Assembly: GCA_902796455.1 (NCBI GenBank)
Contig: CADBPH010000147.1
Span: 1 to 6,474, forward strand
Direction of reading: 5' to 3'
Length of the DNA: 6,474 bases
DNA from: an uncultured Bacteroidia bacterium
Lineage (GTDB): Bacteria; Bacteroidota; Bacteroidia; Bacteroidales; UBA932
Positions 1 through 6,393 of this stretch are shown piece by piece. The first letter of the stretch is position 1, and every line of letters starts with the position of its first letter. The position numbers were made by a program, and so were the translations under genes. The notes beneath the pieces are model-generated. The model was not told where the DNA came from. It ran no database searches and saw only the letters and a program-made list of their open reading frames with translations.

Positions 1-1247
1 ACGGCAGACCACTCGGCCGCATCGTATACGTCTTCATCCAGCGGAAGGCCGTGATGCAGACAGTAGATCAGACGGTAATCCATGATATAGTCCATGCCGC
101 CGTGTCCTCCGACCTGTTTTGCCTTTTCCTCGATCGCTTTGGCGAATTCGGGACGGTAAGCGCTGATCAGGGAATCCCGGACTGCATCGGGAACATAGTT
201 GTGCCCGTTCATGCCCTTGACGGAAATGCCCTGCGTGGGGTACTTGTTGGCAAAGCCTTCTGAACCGGTCAGCTGGTACATCCGGGAATAAGGCCGGTAG
301 GCGTAGACATTGTGCTGGACCTCGATGAGTTTCTTCTTCTCGGTCTGGATCAGGCTGATCGTGTGGTCGCCGTCCTTGCAGTAGTCTTTATCGCGGAACT
401 TCTTGGCAGCGACTTTCCCGTTGTAGGAAGGGGTGTCCATGGCGACGAGGTAATCCATCTTGTCGCCGCGGTGGATATTGAGCACCTGGCAGATCGGGCC
501 CAGGCCATGGGTCGGATAGTTGTCTCCCCGGTTGTCGATGTTGTAGTCCACGCGCCAGGTTTCGCTCCTGTCCCAATCCTCGGCCAGGAAGTGGATGTAG
601 GCGCCTTCCACGTGATATACTTCGCCGAAGAGTCCCTGCTGGGCCATGTTCAGGGCGGACATCTCAAAGAAGTCGTAGCAGCAGTTCTCGAGCATCATGC
701 AGTGACGGCGGGTTTTCTCACAGGTATCCACCAGCTTCCAGCAATCTTCGATCGTCAGGGCCGCCGGGACCTCTACGGCGACATGATGACCGTGCTCCAT
801 GGCATATACGGAGATCGGAACGTGGTCCAGCCAGTCCGTCGCGATGTAGACCAGGTCGATGTCATCCCGTTCGCACAGCTGTTTGTAGGCATCTGCCCCG
901 ACATAAGTGTCGGCAGCCGGCAGCCCGGCCTTGTCCAGGATGCGGTTGCAGTAGTCCACGCGGTCCTGTTTCTCGTCGCAGAAAGCCATGATCTTGACCC
1001 CGTCGATCTGGGTGTATCTCCTGACGGCTCCTGCACCCCGTGAACCGACGCCGACAAAGGCGATGCGGACCGTTTCGATCGGGTCGCATTTCAGGCCCAG
1101 GGCACTCTGCTGTCCGGGGGCACGCGGCGGGGCTTTCAGTTCGATAATACCATCTTTAATAACCGCAGGCACCGATGCCGGGACCTTTTTCCCGCAGGAT
1201 GCCAATGCCATGAGGCATACACATGTCAAGAAGAATAACTTTCTCAT
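1..1247 (-). CDS. GH109-type Gfo/Idh/MocA glycosidase lipoprotein (C-terminus off the left edge)
   Basis: Seen: 415 codons from an ATG at 1247 to the window edge with no stop. Residues 1-18 form a lipoprotein signal ending in lipobox LASC (Cys18). A Rossmann dinucleotide motif GVGSRG lies at 66-71, followed by MMLENCCY (184-191), QGLFGE (204-209), YPTHG (244-248), RPYS (318-321), GGHGGMD (380-386) and YDAAEWSA at the edge. This motif order matches NAD-dependent GH109 alpha-N-acetylgalactosaminidases, which remove terminal alpha-GalNAc by an oxidation-elimination route using tightly bound NAD. Tyr191, His247 and Tyr320 align by motif with residues implicated in activity of the Elizabethkingia enzyme (recalled, not aligned here). 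Known members run some tens of residues past this point. After Cys18 the sequence is GKK, not acidic, so a periplasmic anchor is likelier than surface display (inference). It is transcribed divergently from the fucosidase. GalNAc specificity is uncertain because relatives in this fold act on other sugars; the family call is firm. Confidence 0.88.
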   Translation of the reverse strand, partial: MRKLFFLTCVCLMALASCGKKVPASVPAVIKDGIIELKAPPRAPGQQSALGLKCDPIETVRIAFVGVGSRGAGAVRRYTQIDGVKIMAFCDEKQDRVDYCNRILDKAGLPAADTYVGADAYKQLCERDDIDLVYIATDWLDHVPISVYAMEHGHHVAVEVPAALTIEDCWKLVDTCEKTRRHCMMLENCCYDFFEMSALNMAQQGLFGEVYHVEGAYIHFLAEDWDRSETWRVDYNIDNRGDNYPTHGLGPICQVLNIHRGDKMDYLVAMDTPSYNGKVAAKKFRDKDYCKDGDHTISLIQTEKKKLIEVQHNVYAYRPYSRMYQLTGSEGFANKYPTQGISVKGMNGHNYVPDAVRDSLISAYRPEFAKAIEEKAKQVGGHGGMDYIMDYRLIYCLHHGLPLDEDVYDAAEWSA

Positions 1248-1272
1248 CACATTATTAGTTTTCGTGAATGTT

Positions 1273-1280
1273 CAAATATA
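1273..1280 (-). promoter_or_regulatory. Bacteroidetes -7 box for the GH109 gene
   Basis: On the minus strand the 8-mer reads TATATTTG, a perfect match to the Bacteroidetes -7 consensus TAnnTTTG. A start of transcription near 1266-1267 would give a leader of about 20 nt before the ATG at 1247. No convincing -33 TTTG is visible about 20 bp upstream, so the promoter may be weak or activator-dependent. The box is the left half of an inverted pair with the box at 1303-1310. No Shine-Dalgarno sequence is seen, which is usual in this phylum. Confidence 0.62.
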
Positions 1281-1302
1281 CAAAAAACGGGGAATATTTT
1301 CA

Positions 1303-1310
1303 TATATTTG
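1303..1310 (+). promoter_or_regulatory. Bacteroidetes -7 box for the GH29 fucosidase gene
   Basis: TATATTTG matches TAnnTTTG perfectly. Transcription would start near 1316-1317, leaving about 20 nt before the ATG at 1336. No clear -33 TTTG is present. The expected -33 region abuts the opposing -7 box at 1273-1280. The box is also flanked by a short inverted repeat, TTTCA (1298-1302) and TGAAA (1311-1315), which could be a repressor site but is short enough to be chance. Confidence 0.62.
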
Positions 1311-1335
1311 TGAAAGTCGTTTTAATACTCCCGTC

Positions 1336-2709
1336 ATGAAAAGATTCCTTTTGCTCTTGGCCGCAATGTCACTTTCCATCAGTGTGTATGCGCAGTATAT
1401 TCCTCCGGTGGAGGAAGACGTCAAAGCCAATCTTGCCGAGTGGCAGGACTTGAAATTCGGTATGTTTATCCACTGGGGGCCCTACAGCCAGTGGGGAGTC
1501 GTGGAATCGTGGTCGATCTGCCCCGAAGAATCGAAGTGGCAATATGAGCCCCGCGGAGAGATGTCCTATTTCGAATACCTGCAGGCGTATGAACATCTGA
1601 AGGATACGTTCAATCCGGTCTCCTTCGACCCCGGAAAATGGGCCGACGCGGCCAAGTATGCCGGAATGAAGTACGTGGTATTCACCACCAAGCATCATGA
1701 CGGGTTCTGCATGTTCGATACCCACCAGACCGATTACAAAGTGACGGACGAGGGCTGTGCCTTCCATTCCGATCCCCGGGCCAATATCGCCAGGGAAGTG
1801 TTCAACGCGTACCGGGAACGCGGCATCAAAACGGGAGCCTATTTTTCCTTCCCGGACTGGCACAACAACGATTTCTGGTGGAGGAAGTTTCCGCCGAAGA
1901 CCCGTCACATCAATTACAATCCGCATACTTTCCCGGAGAAATGGGCTTCGTATCAGGACTTTATCGCCGCCCAGCTGGACGAGTTGACTTCCGGGGAATA
2001 TGGCGATTTGATGCTGATGTGGTACGATATGCCGGTCACGGATCCGCAGCGCACGGTTGATTATGACTGGGAGCGGTTTGCCAAAATTGTCCGCGGCAAT
2101 CAGCCCGGCATGATCATGGTCGGCCGGGGCCGGCGCACGATTTACGAGAATTACCAGACCCCGGAACAGAAGATCCCCGAGCAAGCGCTCGATTATCCGT
2201 GGGAGTCCTGTATCACCATGGCAAACGGCTGGTCTTTCCGCCGCAATCCGGTGTACAAATCCACTTCCACGCTCCTGACCATGCTGGTGCAGATCGTCTC
2301 CCGCGGGGGGAATTTCCTGCTGAATGTCGGTCCGAGCCCGGAAGGGACGCTGGATGAGCAGGCCTACGAGCGGCTCCGGGAAATCGGAGACTGGATGCAG
2401 GTCAATTCAGAAGGGATTTATGCCACCAAAGCCGTCGCCCCCTATCAGGATGGGAAAGTGTATTATACGGCAAAAGGGGATTATGTCTATGCCTACTACA
2501 TTCCGGAGGAGGGAGAATCGCTGCCGGCGCAGGTGGCGCTGCCTTCCTTTGTCCCCGTCTCTTCAAAAGGCGTGGTGATGCTGGGAACCGGCAAGGCATT
2601 GAAGTGGCAGAAGGCAGCCGGGGGCGGCGTTGTCGTGTCCATCCCGGACAGCATCCGGCGGAAACTGCCCTGCGAGCACATCTGGTGCCTGAAAGTTAAA
2701 GTGAAATAA
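1336..2709 (+). CDS. Secreted GH29 alpha-L-fucosidase
   Basis: 457 residues, a normal length for GH29. The enzyme hydrolyses terminal alpha-L-fucose from glycans by a retaining mechanism. The ATG at 1336 is chosen because it begins a clean Sec signal peptide (KR then a Leu-rich core, cleavage after VYA19); upstream in-frame codons run through the promoter. Family motifs in order are KFGMFIHWGPYS (40-51), TKHHDGF (118-124), GAYFSFPDWH (167-176), DLMLMWYD (224-231), TPEQ (275-278), PWESC (288-292) and GGNFLLNVGPSPEG (324-337). Asp231 of WYD is the likely nucleophile. The acid/base cannot be named with certainty; Glu277 and Glu290 are candidates. A beta-sandwich-like C-terminal region follows residue ~355. 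No lipobox is present, so the protein is probably soluble in the periplasm. It shares a divergent promoter region with the GH109 gene, suggesting joint work on host glycans (inference). Linkage preference is not readable from sequence. Confidence 0.93.
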   Translation: MKRFLLLLAAMSLSISVYAQYIPPVEEDVKANLAEWQDLKFGMFIHWGPYSQWGVVESWSICPEESKWQYEPRGEMSYFEYLQAYEHLKDTFNPVSFDPGKWADAAKYAGMKYVVFTTKHHDGFCMFDTHQTDYKVTDEGCAFHSDPRANIAREVFNAYRERGIKTGAYFSFPDWHNNDFWWRKFPPKTRHINYNPHTFPEKWASYQDFIAAQLDELTSGEYGDLMLMWYDMPVTDPQRTVDYDWERFAKIVRGNQPGMIMVGRGRRTIYENYQTPEQKIPEQALDYPWESCITMANGWSFRRNPVYKSTSTLLTMLVQIVSRGGNFLLNVGPSPEGTLDEQAYERLREIGDWMQVNSEGIYATKAVAPYQDGKVYYTAKGDYVYAYYIPEEGESLPAQVALPSFVPVSSKGVVMLGTGKALKWQKAAGGGVVVSIPDSIRRKLPCEHIWCLKVKVK

Positions 2710-2713
2710 AGCG

Positions 2714-3868
2714 TTACAGTTTTGTCGCTCCGATTCCCGGCAGGTCATTCAGGGTTATTTTTCCGTCGATGATCTTCATGCCGCTGAAGCAATCGTTCGT
2801 GATGAGCAGGTTCCCGTCGATATCGGCAAAGTCGACTTTCGGGGAAATCTGCGCGGCGGCACTGATGGAGCAGGAGGTTTCTGTGGTGCAGCCGATCATG
2901 ACATGCATGCCCAGGCTGCGGGCCGTCGTGATCATCTTGTTGGCCTCCCGGAGCCCCGTGCACTTGATGAGCTTGATATTGATGCCGTTGAAGACTCCCT
3001 GAAGCTTGGGGATATCCACCAGCCGCTGGCAGGATTCATCGCCGTAGGTGGGCAGCGGGCTGCGTTCCGTGATCCAGGCCATGTCGTCGAAGACGGTCTT
3101 GGGCATGGGTTGTTCAATCATCTGGACGCCCCTTTCGTACAACCAGTTAATCATGTCCAGCGCATAATACTTGTCTTTCCAGCCCTGGTTGGCGTCGATG
3201 ACGATGGGCTTGTCGGTCACCTCGCGGATCGTGGAAATGATCATCTTGTCGTTTTCTTCCGTCGATCCGAGCTTGACTTTCAGAATCTTATACGGTTCAG
3301 CCTCCTTGGTTTTCTGAATGATCATCTCGCGGGTGTCCATCCCGATCGTGAAAGAAGTACAGGGCGTATGGGTGGGATTGTATCCCCACATCCTCCACAG
3401 CGGCAGGCCGCAGAGTTTGCCGATCAGATCGTGCAGGGCGATGTCTACCCCGCATTTGGCGCAGGTCATTCCCGGTGCGATGCCGTCGACATAGTCGAGG
3501 ATGTCATCGGTCATGAAGGGATCGTCGAAGCGGGATAAATCCACCTGCTGCAGGAAAGCCGTCGCCGTTTCCAGGGTCTGGCCGGCCATGTAGGGGGGCA
3601 GGGCGGCCTCTCCGTACCCCGTGACGCCTTCGTAAGTGATCTCGATCAGGATAATCTGCGTAGAATTCCGCGAGAACCCGGAAATGGTGAAAGTATGGGC
3701 CATTTCGTTGGTGTACGGGTAGAAGCGCATCCGGAGTTTGCCTCCTTTGGGTAGGGGCTTGGGAGTGCTTGAAGTACAGCTGGTTCCAATCATGGGGACG
3801 GCACTGAGTGCTGCCATGGCAGCACTTGATTGGAGAAATTTTCTTCTGGAAACAGGTCGCATGGGCAT
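2714..3868 (-). CDS. Tat-exported dipeptide epimerase (enolase superfamily)
   Basis: 384 residues in the mandelate racemase/muconate-lactonizing subgroup. The family epimerises dipeptides, classically L-Ala-D-Glu to L-Ala-L-Glu from murein peptides. Seen: paired base lysines in KVK (197-199), metal ligands in IDANQGW (Asp225), MIEQP (Glu252) and GDES (Asp277), the opposite base lysine in INIKL (Lys299), GCTTETS (326-332), and a DID motif (349-351) that in dipeptide epimerases binds the substrate amino group. The N-terminus has a twin-arginine signal SRRKFLQ (7-13) followed by an Ala-rich hydrophobic stretch, so the enzyme is probably exported folded, unlike cytosolic E. coli and Bacillus counterparts. 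Cys31 follows GTS, a poor lipobox, so lipidation is doubtful. An ATG two codons downstream (3862) is an alternative start. The gene converges on the fucosidase with a 4 bp gap and is divergent from the hydrolase. The exact dipeptide substrate is unproven. Confidence 0.9.
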   Translation of the reverse strand: MPMRPVSRRKFLQSSAAMAALSAVPMIGTSCTSSTPKPLPKGGKLRMRFYPYTNEMAHTFTISGFSRNSTQIILIEITYEGVTGYGEAALPPYMAGQTLETATAFLQQVDLSRFDDPFMTDDILDYVDGIAPGMTCAKCGVDIALHDLIGKLCGLPLWRMWGYNPTHTPCTSFTIGMDTREMIIQKTKEAEPYKILKVKLGSTEENDKMIISTIREVTDKPIVIDANQGWKDKYYALDMINWLYERGVQMIEQPMPKTVFDDMAWITERSPLPTYGDESCQRLVDIPKLQGVFNGINIKLIKCTGLREANKMITTARSLGMHVMIGCTTETSCSISAAAQISPKVDFADIDGNLLITNDCFSGMKIIDGKITLNDLPGIGATKL

Positions 3869-3891
3869 GGGCTTTAACTGTTCGAATTTAT

Positions 3892-3899
3892 CAAATATT
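3892..3899 (-). promoter_or_regulatory. Probable -7 box for the epimerase gene
   Basis: On the minus strand the 8-mer reads AATATTTG, 5 of the 6 defined positions of TAnnTTTG (the first base differs). Transcription near 3885 would leave a leader of about 17 nt before the ATG at 3868. No clear -33 element is seen. It pairs with the box at 3922-3929 at the same 22 bp spacing as the other divergent gap in this window, which strengthens an otherwise imperfect match. Confidence 0.5.
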
Positions 3900-3921
3900 C
3901 AAGGATTCTGCAAGAAATCGT

Positions 3922-3929
3922 TATATTTG
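3922..3929 (+). promoter_or_regulatory. Bacteroidetes -7 box for the hydrolase-CotH operon
   Basis: TATATTTG is a perfect TAnnTTTG match. A start near 3935-3936 leaves about 11 nt before the ATG at 3947 or 41 nt before the alternative ATG at 3977. There is no convincing -33 TTTG. The same 8-mer occurs in the fucosidase promoter. It probably drives both the hydrolase and the CotH-like gene, since no promoter-like gap lies between them. Confidence 0.6.
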
Positions 3930-3946
3930 CTTGAAACTTGTTCCCC

Positions 3947-5017
3947 ATGCAACACGTCAGTCAGATACGGAATAGGATGCAGCGGGCCGGGATGCTGATT
4001 TTCCTGGTCCTGTCGGCCGTCCTGCCGCTTTCCGCCCAGGATATGAAATTCGAATACCAGTCCCTGGACAAGGGCAATGAGGAAATCTTGCTTTTCATGC
4101 GTATGCAGGACGTGGCGTATGTGGACAAGGTCCGGCTGACCGGCGAACCTTTGCGCGTCCCGCGTCCGTCCAATGCTCCCTTCAAGGACACGCTTCGGGA
4201 CAACCGGCTGGAGTTTTACTCCTACGTCTTCTTTCCCCGCTCGGTCCGGCAGGGGCGCAAGTATCCGTTGGTCGTCTTCCCGCACGGAGGAATCCACGGG
4301 ACGTTCGAGACCGGCTATGTGCATGTGCTCCGGGAGTTGGTCGCCCAGGGCTACATCGTCGTCACCCCGGACTACCGCGGCTCGACGGGATATGGGAGAA
4401 GTTTCTATGAGGCAATTGATTACGGTGGATTGGAAAACGAGGATGTGCTTGTTGCGCGGGATTACATGGTGGAGAACTATTCCGTGGTGGACCCCGACCG
4501 GGTCGGGCTGCTGGGCTGGAGCCACGGCGGCATGATTTCCCTGATGAACATCCTGCAGTGGCCGGATAAATACGCCTGCGCTTATGCCGGGGTGCCGGTC
4601 AGTGACGTGACCTACCGGCTCAGCTACCAGTCTCCGGGCTACGGCAAGGAATTCCAGGCTTCTTATCATGTCGGGGCGCTCCCGGAAGAGGCCCCGGAAG
4701 AATATGCGCGCCGTTCCCCGGTGAGCTATGCCTCGCGGCTGGAGAAACCGCTCATGATCACGACCTGCCTGAACGACGATGACGTGTCCTGGACGGAGGT
4801 CAAGCGCATGATCGATGCCCTCCAGGCTGCTGGCAAGGAGTTTGAATATAAGATATATCCCGCCATGCGTGGTGCGCACCTGTTCGAGCGTACGGACGAG
4901 AAAGAAGCGACGGACATCCGTTTCAAGAGCTACCGGTTTCTTGCCAAGTACCTCAAGCCGGCCCATCCTTTCAAGAATGAAAAGGAGCTGCGCAAGGCAG
5001 GATATAAATATTATTGA
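3947..5017 (+). CDS. Secreted alpha/beta hydrolase, S9/prolyl-oligopeptidase type
   Basis: 356 residues from the ATG at 3947. An ATG at 3977 (346 residues) gives a more compact signal peptide and is a real alternative; a TTG at 3938 is unlikely. The Sec signal ends at LSA30, with Gln31 as the probable mature start. Seen: oxyanion-region HGG (113-115), PDYRGSTGYG (141-150), nucleophile elbow GWSHGG (Ser192), acid in NDDDV (probably Asp277) and His311 in RGAH, a complete Ser-Asp-His triad in the order of S9 peptidases and related esterases. There is no N-terminal beta-propeller, only about 60-80 residues before the hydrolase core, so it is not a classical prolyl oligopeptidase or DPP4. The substrate is unknown: peptide, ester or acetylated glycan are all possible. 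The protein lacks a lipobox and is probably periplasmic. The stop is 2 bp before the CotH-like start, implying co-translation. Family confidence is high, function low. Confidence 0.88.
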   Translation: MQHVSQIRNRMQRAGMLIFLVLSAVLPLSAQDMKFEYQSLDKGNEEILLFMRMQDVAYVDKVRLTGEPLRVPRPSNAPFKDTLRDNRLEFYSYVFFPRSVRQGRKYPLVVFPHGGIHGTFETGYVHVLRELVAQGYIVVTPDYRGSTGYGRSFYEAIDYGGLENEDVLVARDYMVENYSVVDPDRVGLLGWSHGGMISLMNILQWPDKYACAYAGVPVSDVTYRLSYQSPGYGKEFQASYHVGALPEEAPEEYARRSPVSYASRLEKPLMITTCLNDDDVSWTEVKRMIDALQAAGKEFEYKIYPAMRGAHLFERTDEKEATDIRFKSYRFLAKYLKPAHPFKNEKELRKAGYKYY

Positions 5018-5019
5018 TA

Positions 5020-6390
5020 ATGAGAAAATTATTCCATATCGGGATCCTTTGCATGCTCTTTTTTTCTGCCGTTGTCGTGGTGGGGAGCTGTAAAGGAGAT
5101 GACATCAGCGAGGAGATTCCAGACTTTGACCCGAACCGGAAGCCGGATTCCGGGGAGGGGGACGGGGAAGTGCCTTCTTGGATCAATCAGGATATGCCGG
5201 TTGTGTTGATCACGACGGAAAACGGGGCCGCCATTACGAGCAAGACGGAGTATATCAAGGGGAATGCCCAGATCATCGATTCCCGGGCAAAGTATTCCGA
5301 GACCAAGGTTGTCGGCGGTCCGATGCAGATCCGCGGACGGGGGAATACCACGTGGGGCGAGCCCAAGAAGCCGTACCGGATTAAGTTTGACGAGAAGGTG
5401 AAGGTCCTGGGAATGGACAAGAACCGGGATTGGGTACTGGTGTCCAACTATTGCGACAAGTCGTTGGTCCGCAACCTGATCGCGATGGAGATTTCCAAGC
5501 AGCTGGGCTTCTCCTGGACCATTCAGTTGATTCCCGTGGAGGTTTACTTGAACAACGAGTACATCGGCATGTATTGTATCTGTCCCCAGAAAGAAGTGGC
5601 CAATCATCGGATCGATATTGCCGAGGACGGCATGTTTTTCGAGTTGGACAAGTCGCATGACGATGAATACCATTTCCGCTCCAGTGTCTGCAAGATTCCG
5701 GTGAATATCAAGTATCCGGAAGCGCCCACGGATTCCCTCAAGAAAGCGGCCAGGGACCTTTATAAGGCATTTGAAACGGCGTTGTACGGCAACAATTTCA
5801 AGTCGGAGACCGAAGGGTATGCCAAGTACATCGATGTCGATTCCTTCATCAAGTATTACATCATCGAGGAGCTGTCCTACAACATTGACGGGAAGTGCTG
5901 TAAGAGCACCTTCCTGACCAAGGAGCCGGGGAAGAAACTGGAAATGTACTTTGTCTGGGATTTCGACCGGGCGTTCGGGAATTGCAACTATTTCAATCAG
6001 TATTATCCCAAGCTGGATAACGGCCCGACCGGTTTCCATACGCGGGATTACCTGTCCGATTATATCGTGGACGGGGTCAATTACGGGAACTACGGGAAAG
6101 GGTGGTATTTCCGCCTGTTCCAGGACCCGGCGTTCGTCAGGCGGGTCCAGCGGATGTGGAATGAGAATTATCCGTTCCTGCGGACCATTCCTTCCATCAT
6201 TGATAAATATGTCGCGGAGATGGGCGAGGAGAAGATCGCCCGCAATTTCGAGCGCTGGCAGATTCTCGGGAAATACGTCAGCCCGCAGACGAAACCGTAT
6301 CCCGAAACCCACGCCGGGGAAATCGACAAACTGAAGTATTATTACAATACCCGGCTTGTGTGGCTGAACGAGGAATTGAATAAATTATAA
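5020..6390 (+). CDS. CotH-kinase-like surface lipoprotein
   Basis: 456 residues from the ATG at 5020; the sequence TGATAATG joins the hydrolase stop to this start, suggesting translational coupling. The N-terminus is a lipoprotein signal with Cys24 (VGSC), followed by KGDD and an acidic, Pro/Gly-rich linker to about residue 52. A Lys at +2 with nearby acidic residues resembles the Bacteroidetes surface-export signal (inference). CotH motifs follow: IRGRGNTTW (104-112), KKPYRIKF (116-123), DWVLVSNYCDKSLVRN (137-152), EVYLNNEYIGMY (174-185), FFELD (206-210), DVDSFIKYYIIEEL (272-285), YNIDGK (287-292) and VWDFDRAFG (312-320). In Bacillus CotH, an atypical protein kinase that phosphorylates spore-coat proteins, acidic residues in comparable NxD and WD motifs bind nucleotide and metal; Asp290 and Asp314/Asp316 are the counterparts by motif. 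Bacteroidetes do not sporulate, so the target here is unknown, and kinase activity is unproven for this branch. Confidence 0.87.
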   Translation: MRKLFHIGILCMLFFSAVVVVGSCKGDDISEEIPDFDPNRKPDSGEGDGEVPSWINQDMPVVLITTENGAAITSKTEYIKGNAQIIDSRAKYSETKVVGGPMQIRGRGNTTWGEPKKPYRIKFDEKVKVLGMDKNRDWVLVSNYCDKSLVRNLIAMEISKQLGFSWTIQLIPVEVYLNNEYIGMYCICPQKEVANHRIDIAEDGMFFELDKSHDDEYHFRSSVCKIPVNIKYPEAPTDSLKKAARDLYKAFETALYGNNFKSETEGYAKYIDVDSFIKYYIIEELSYNIDGKCCKSTFLTKEPGKKLEMYFVWDFDRAFGNCNYFNQYYPKLDNGPTGFHTRDYLSDYIVDGVNYGNYGKGWYFRLFQDPAFVRRVQRMWNENYPFLRTIPSIIDKYVAEMGEEKIARNFERWQILGKYVSPQTKPYPETHAGEIDKLKYYYNTRLVWLNEELNKL

Positions 6391-6393
6391 ACC

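Noticed and set aside
312..1043. Long plus-strand open frame opposite the GH109 gene
   Set aside because: It is antisense to a gene with full family motifs, has no recognisable domain or signal, and such mirror frames are common opposite GC-rich codons.
1369..2184. 271-codon minus-strand open frame opposite the fucosidase
   Set aside because: No recognisable domain; the opposite strand carries every GH29 motif, so this is a mirror frame.
2903..3538. 211-codon plus-strand open frame opposite the epimerase
   Set aside because: Mirror of a well-supported enolase-superfamily gene; no domain or promoter of its own.
3900..3940. Repeated CAAG and CTTG tetramers around the hydrolase promoter as an operator
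   Set aside because: Four-base matches at irregular spacing are expected by chance and do not recur in the other divergent gap.
3899..4966. 355-codon minus-strand open frame opposite the hydrolase
   Set aside because: Its length is striking, but it runs through the divergent promoter gap, lacks domains, and the opposite strand has an intact catalytic triad.
5029..6312. 427-codon minus-strand open frame opposite the CotH-like gene
   Set aside because: Composition is Ile/Leu/Arg/Pro-rich as expected of a mirror frame, with no domain; the plus strand carries clear CotH motifs.
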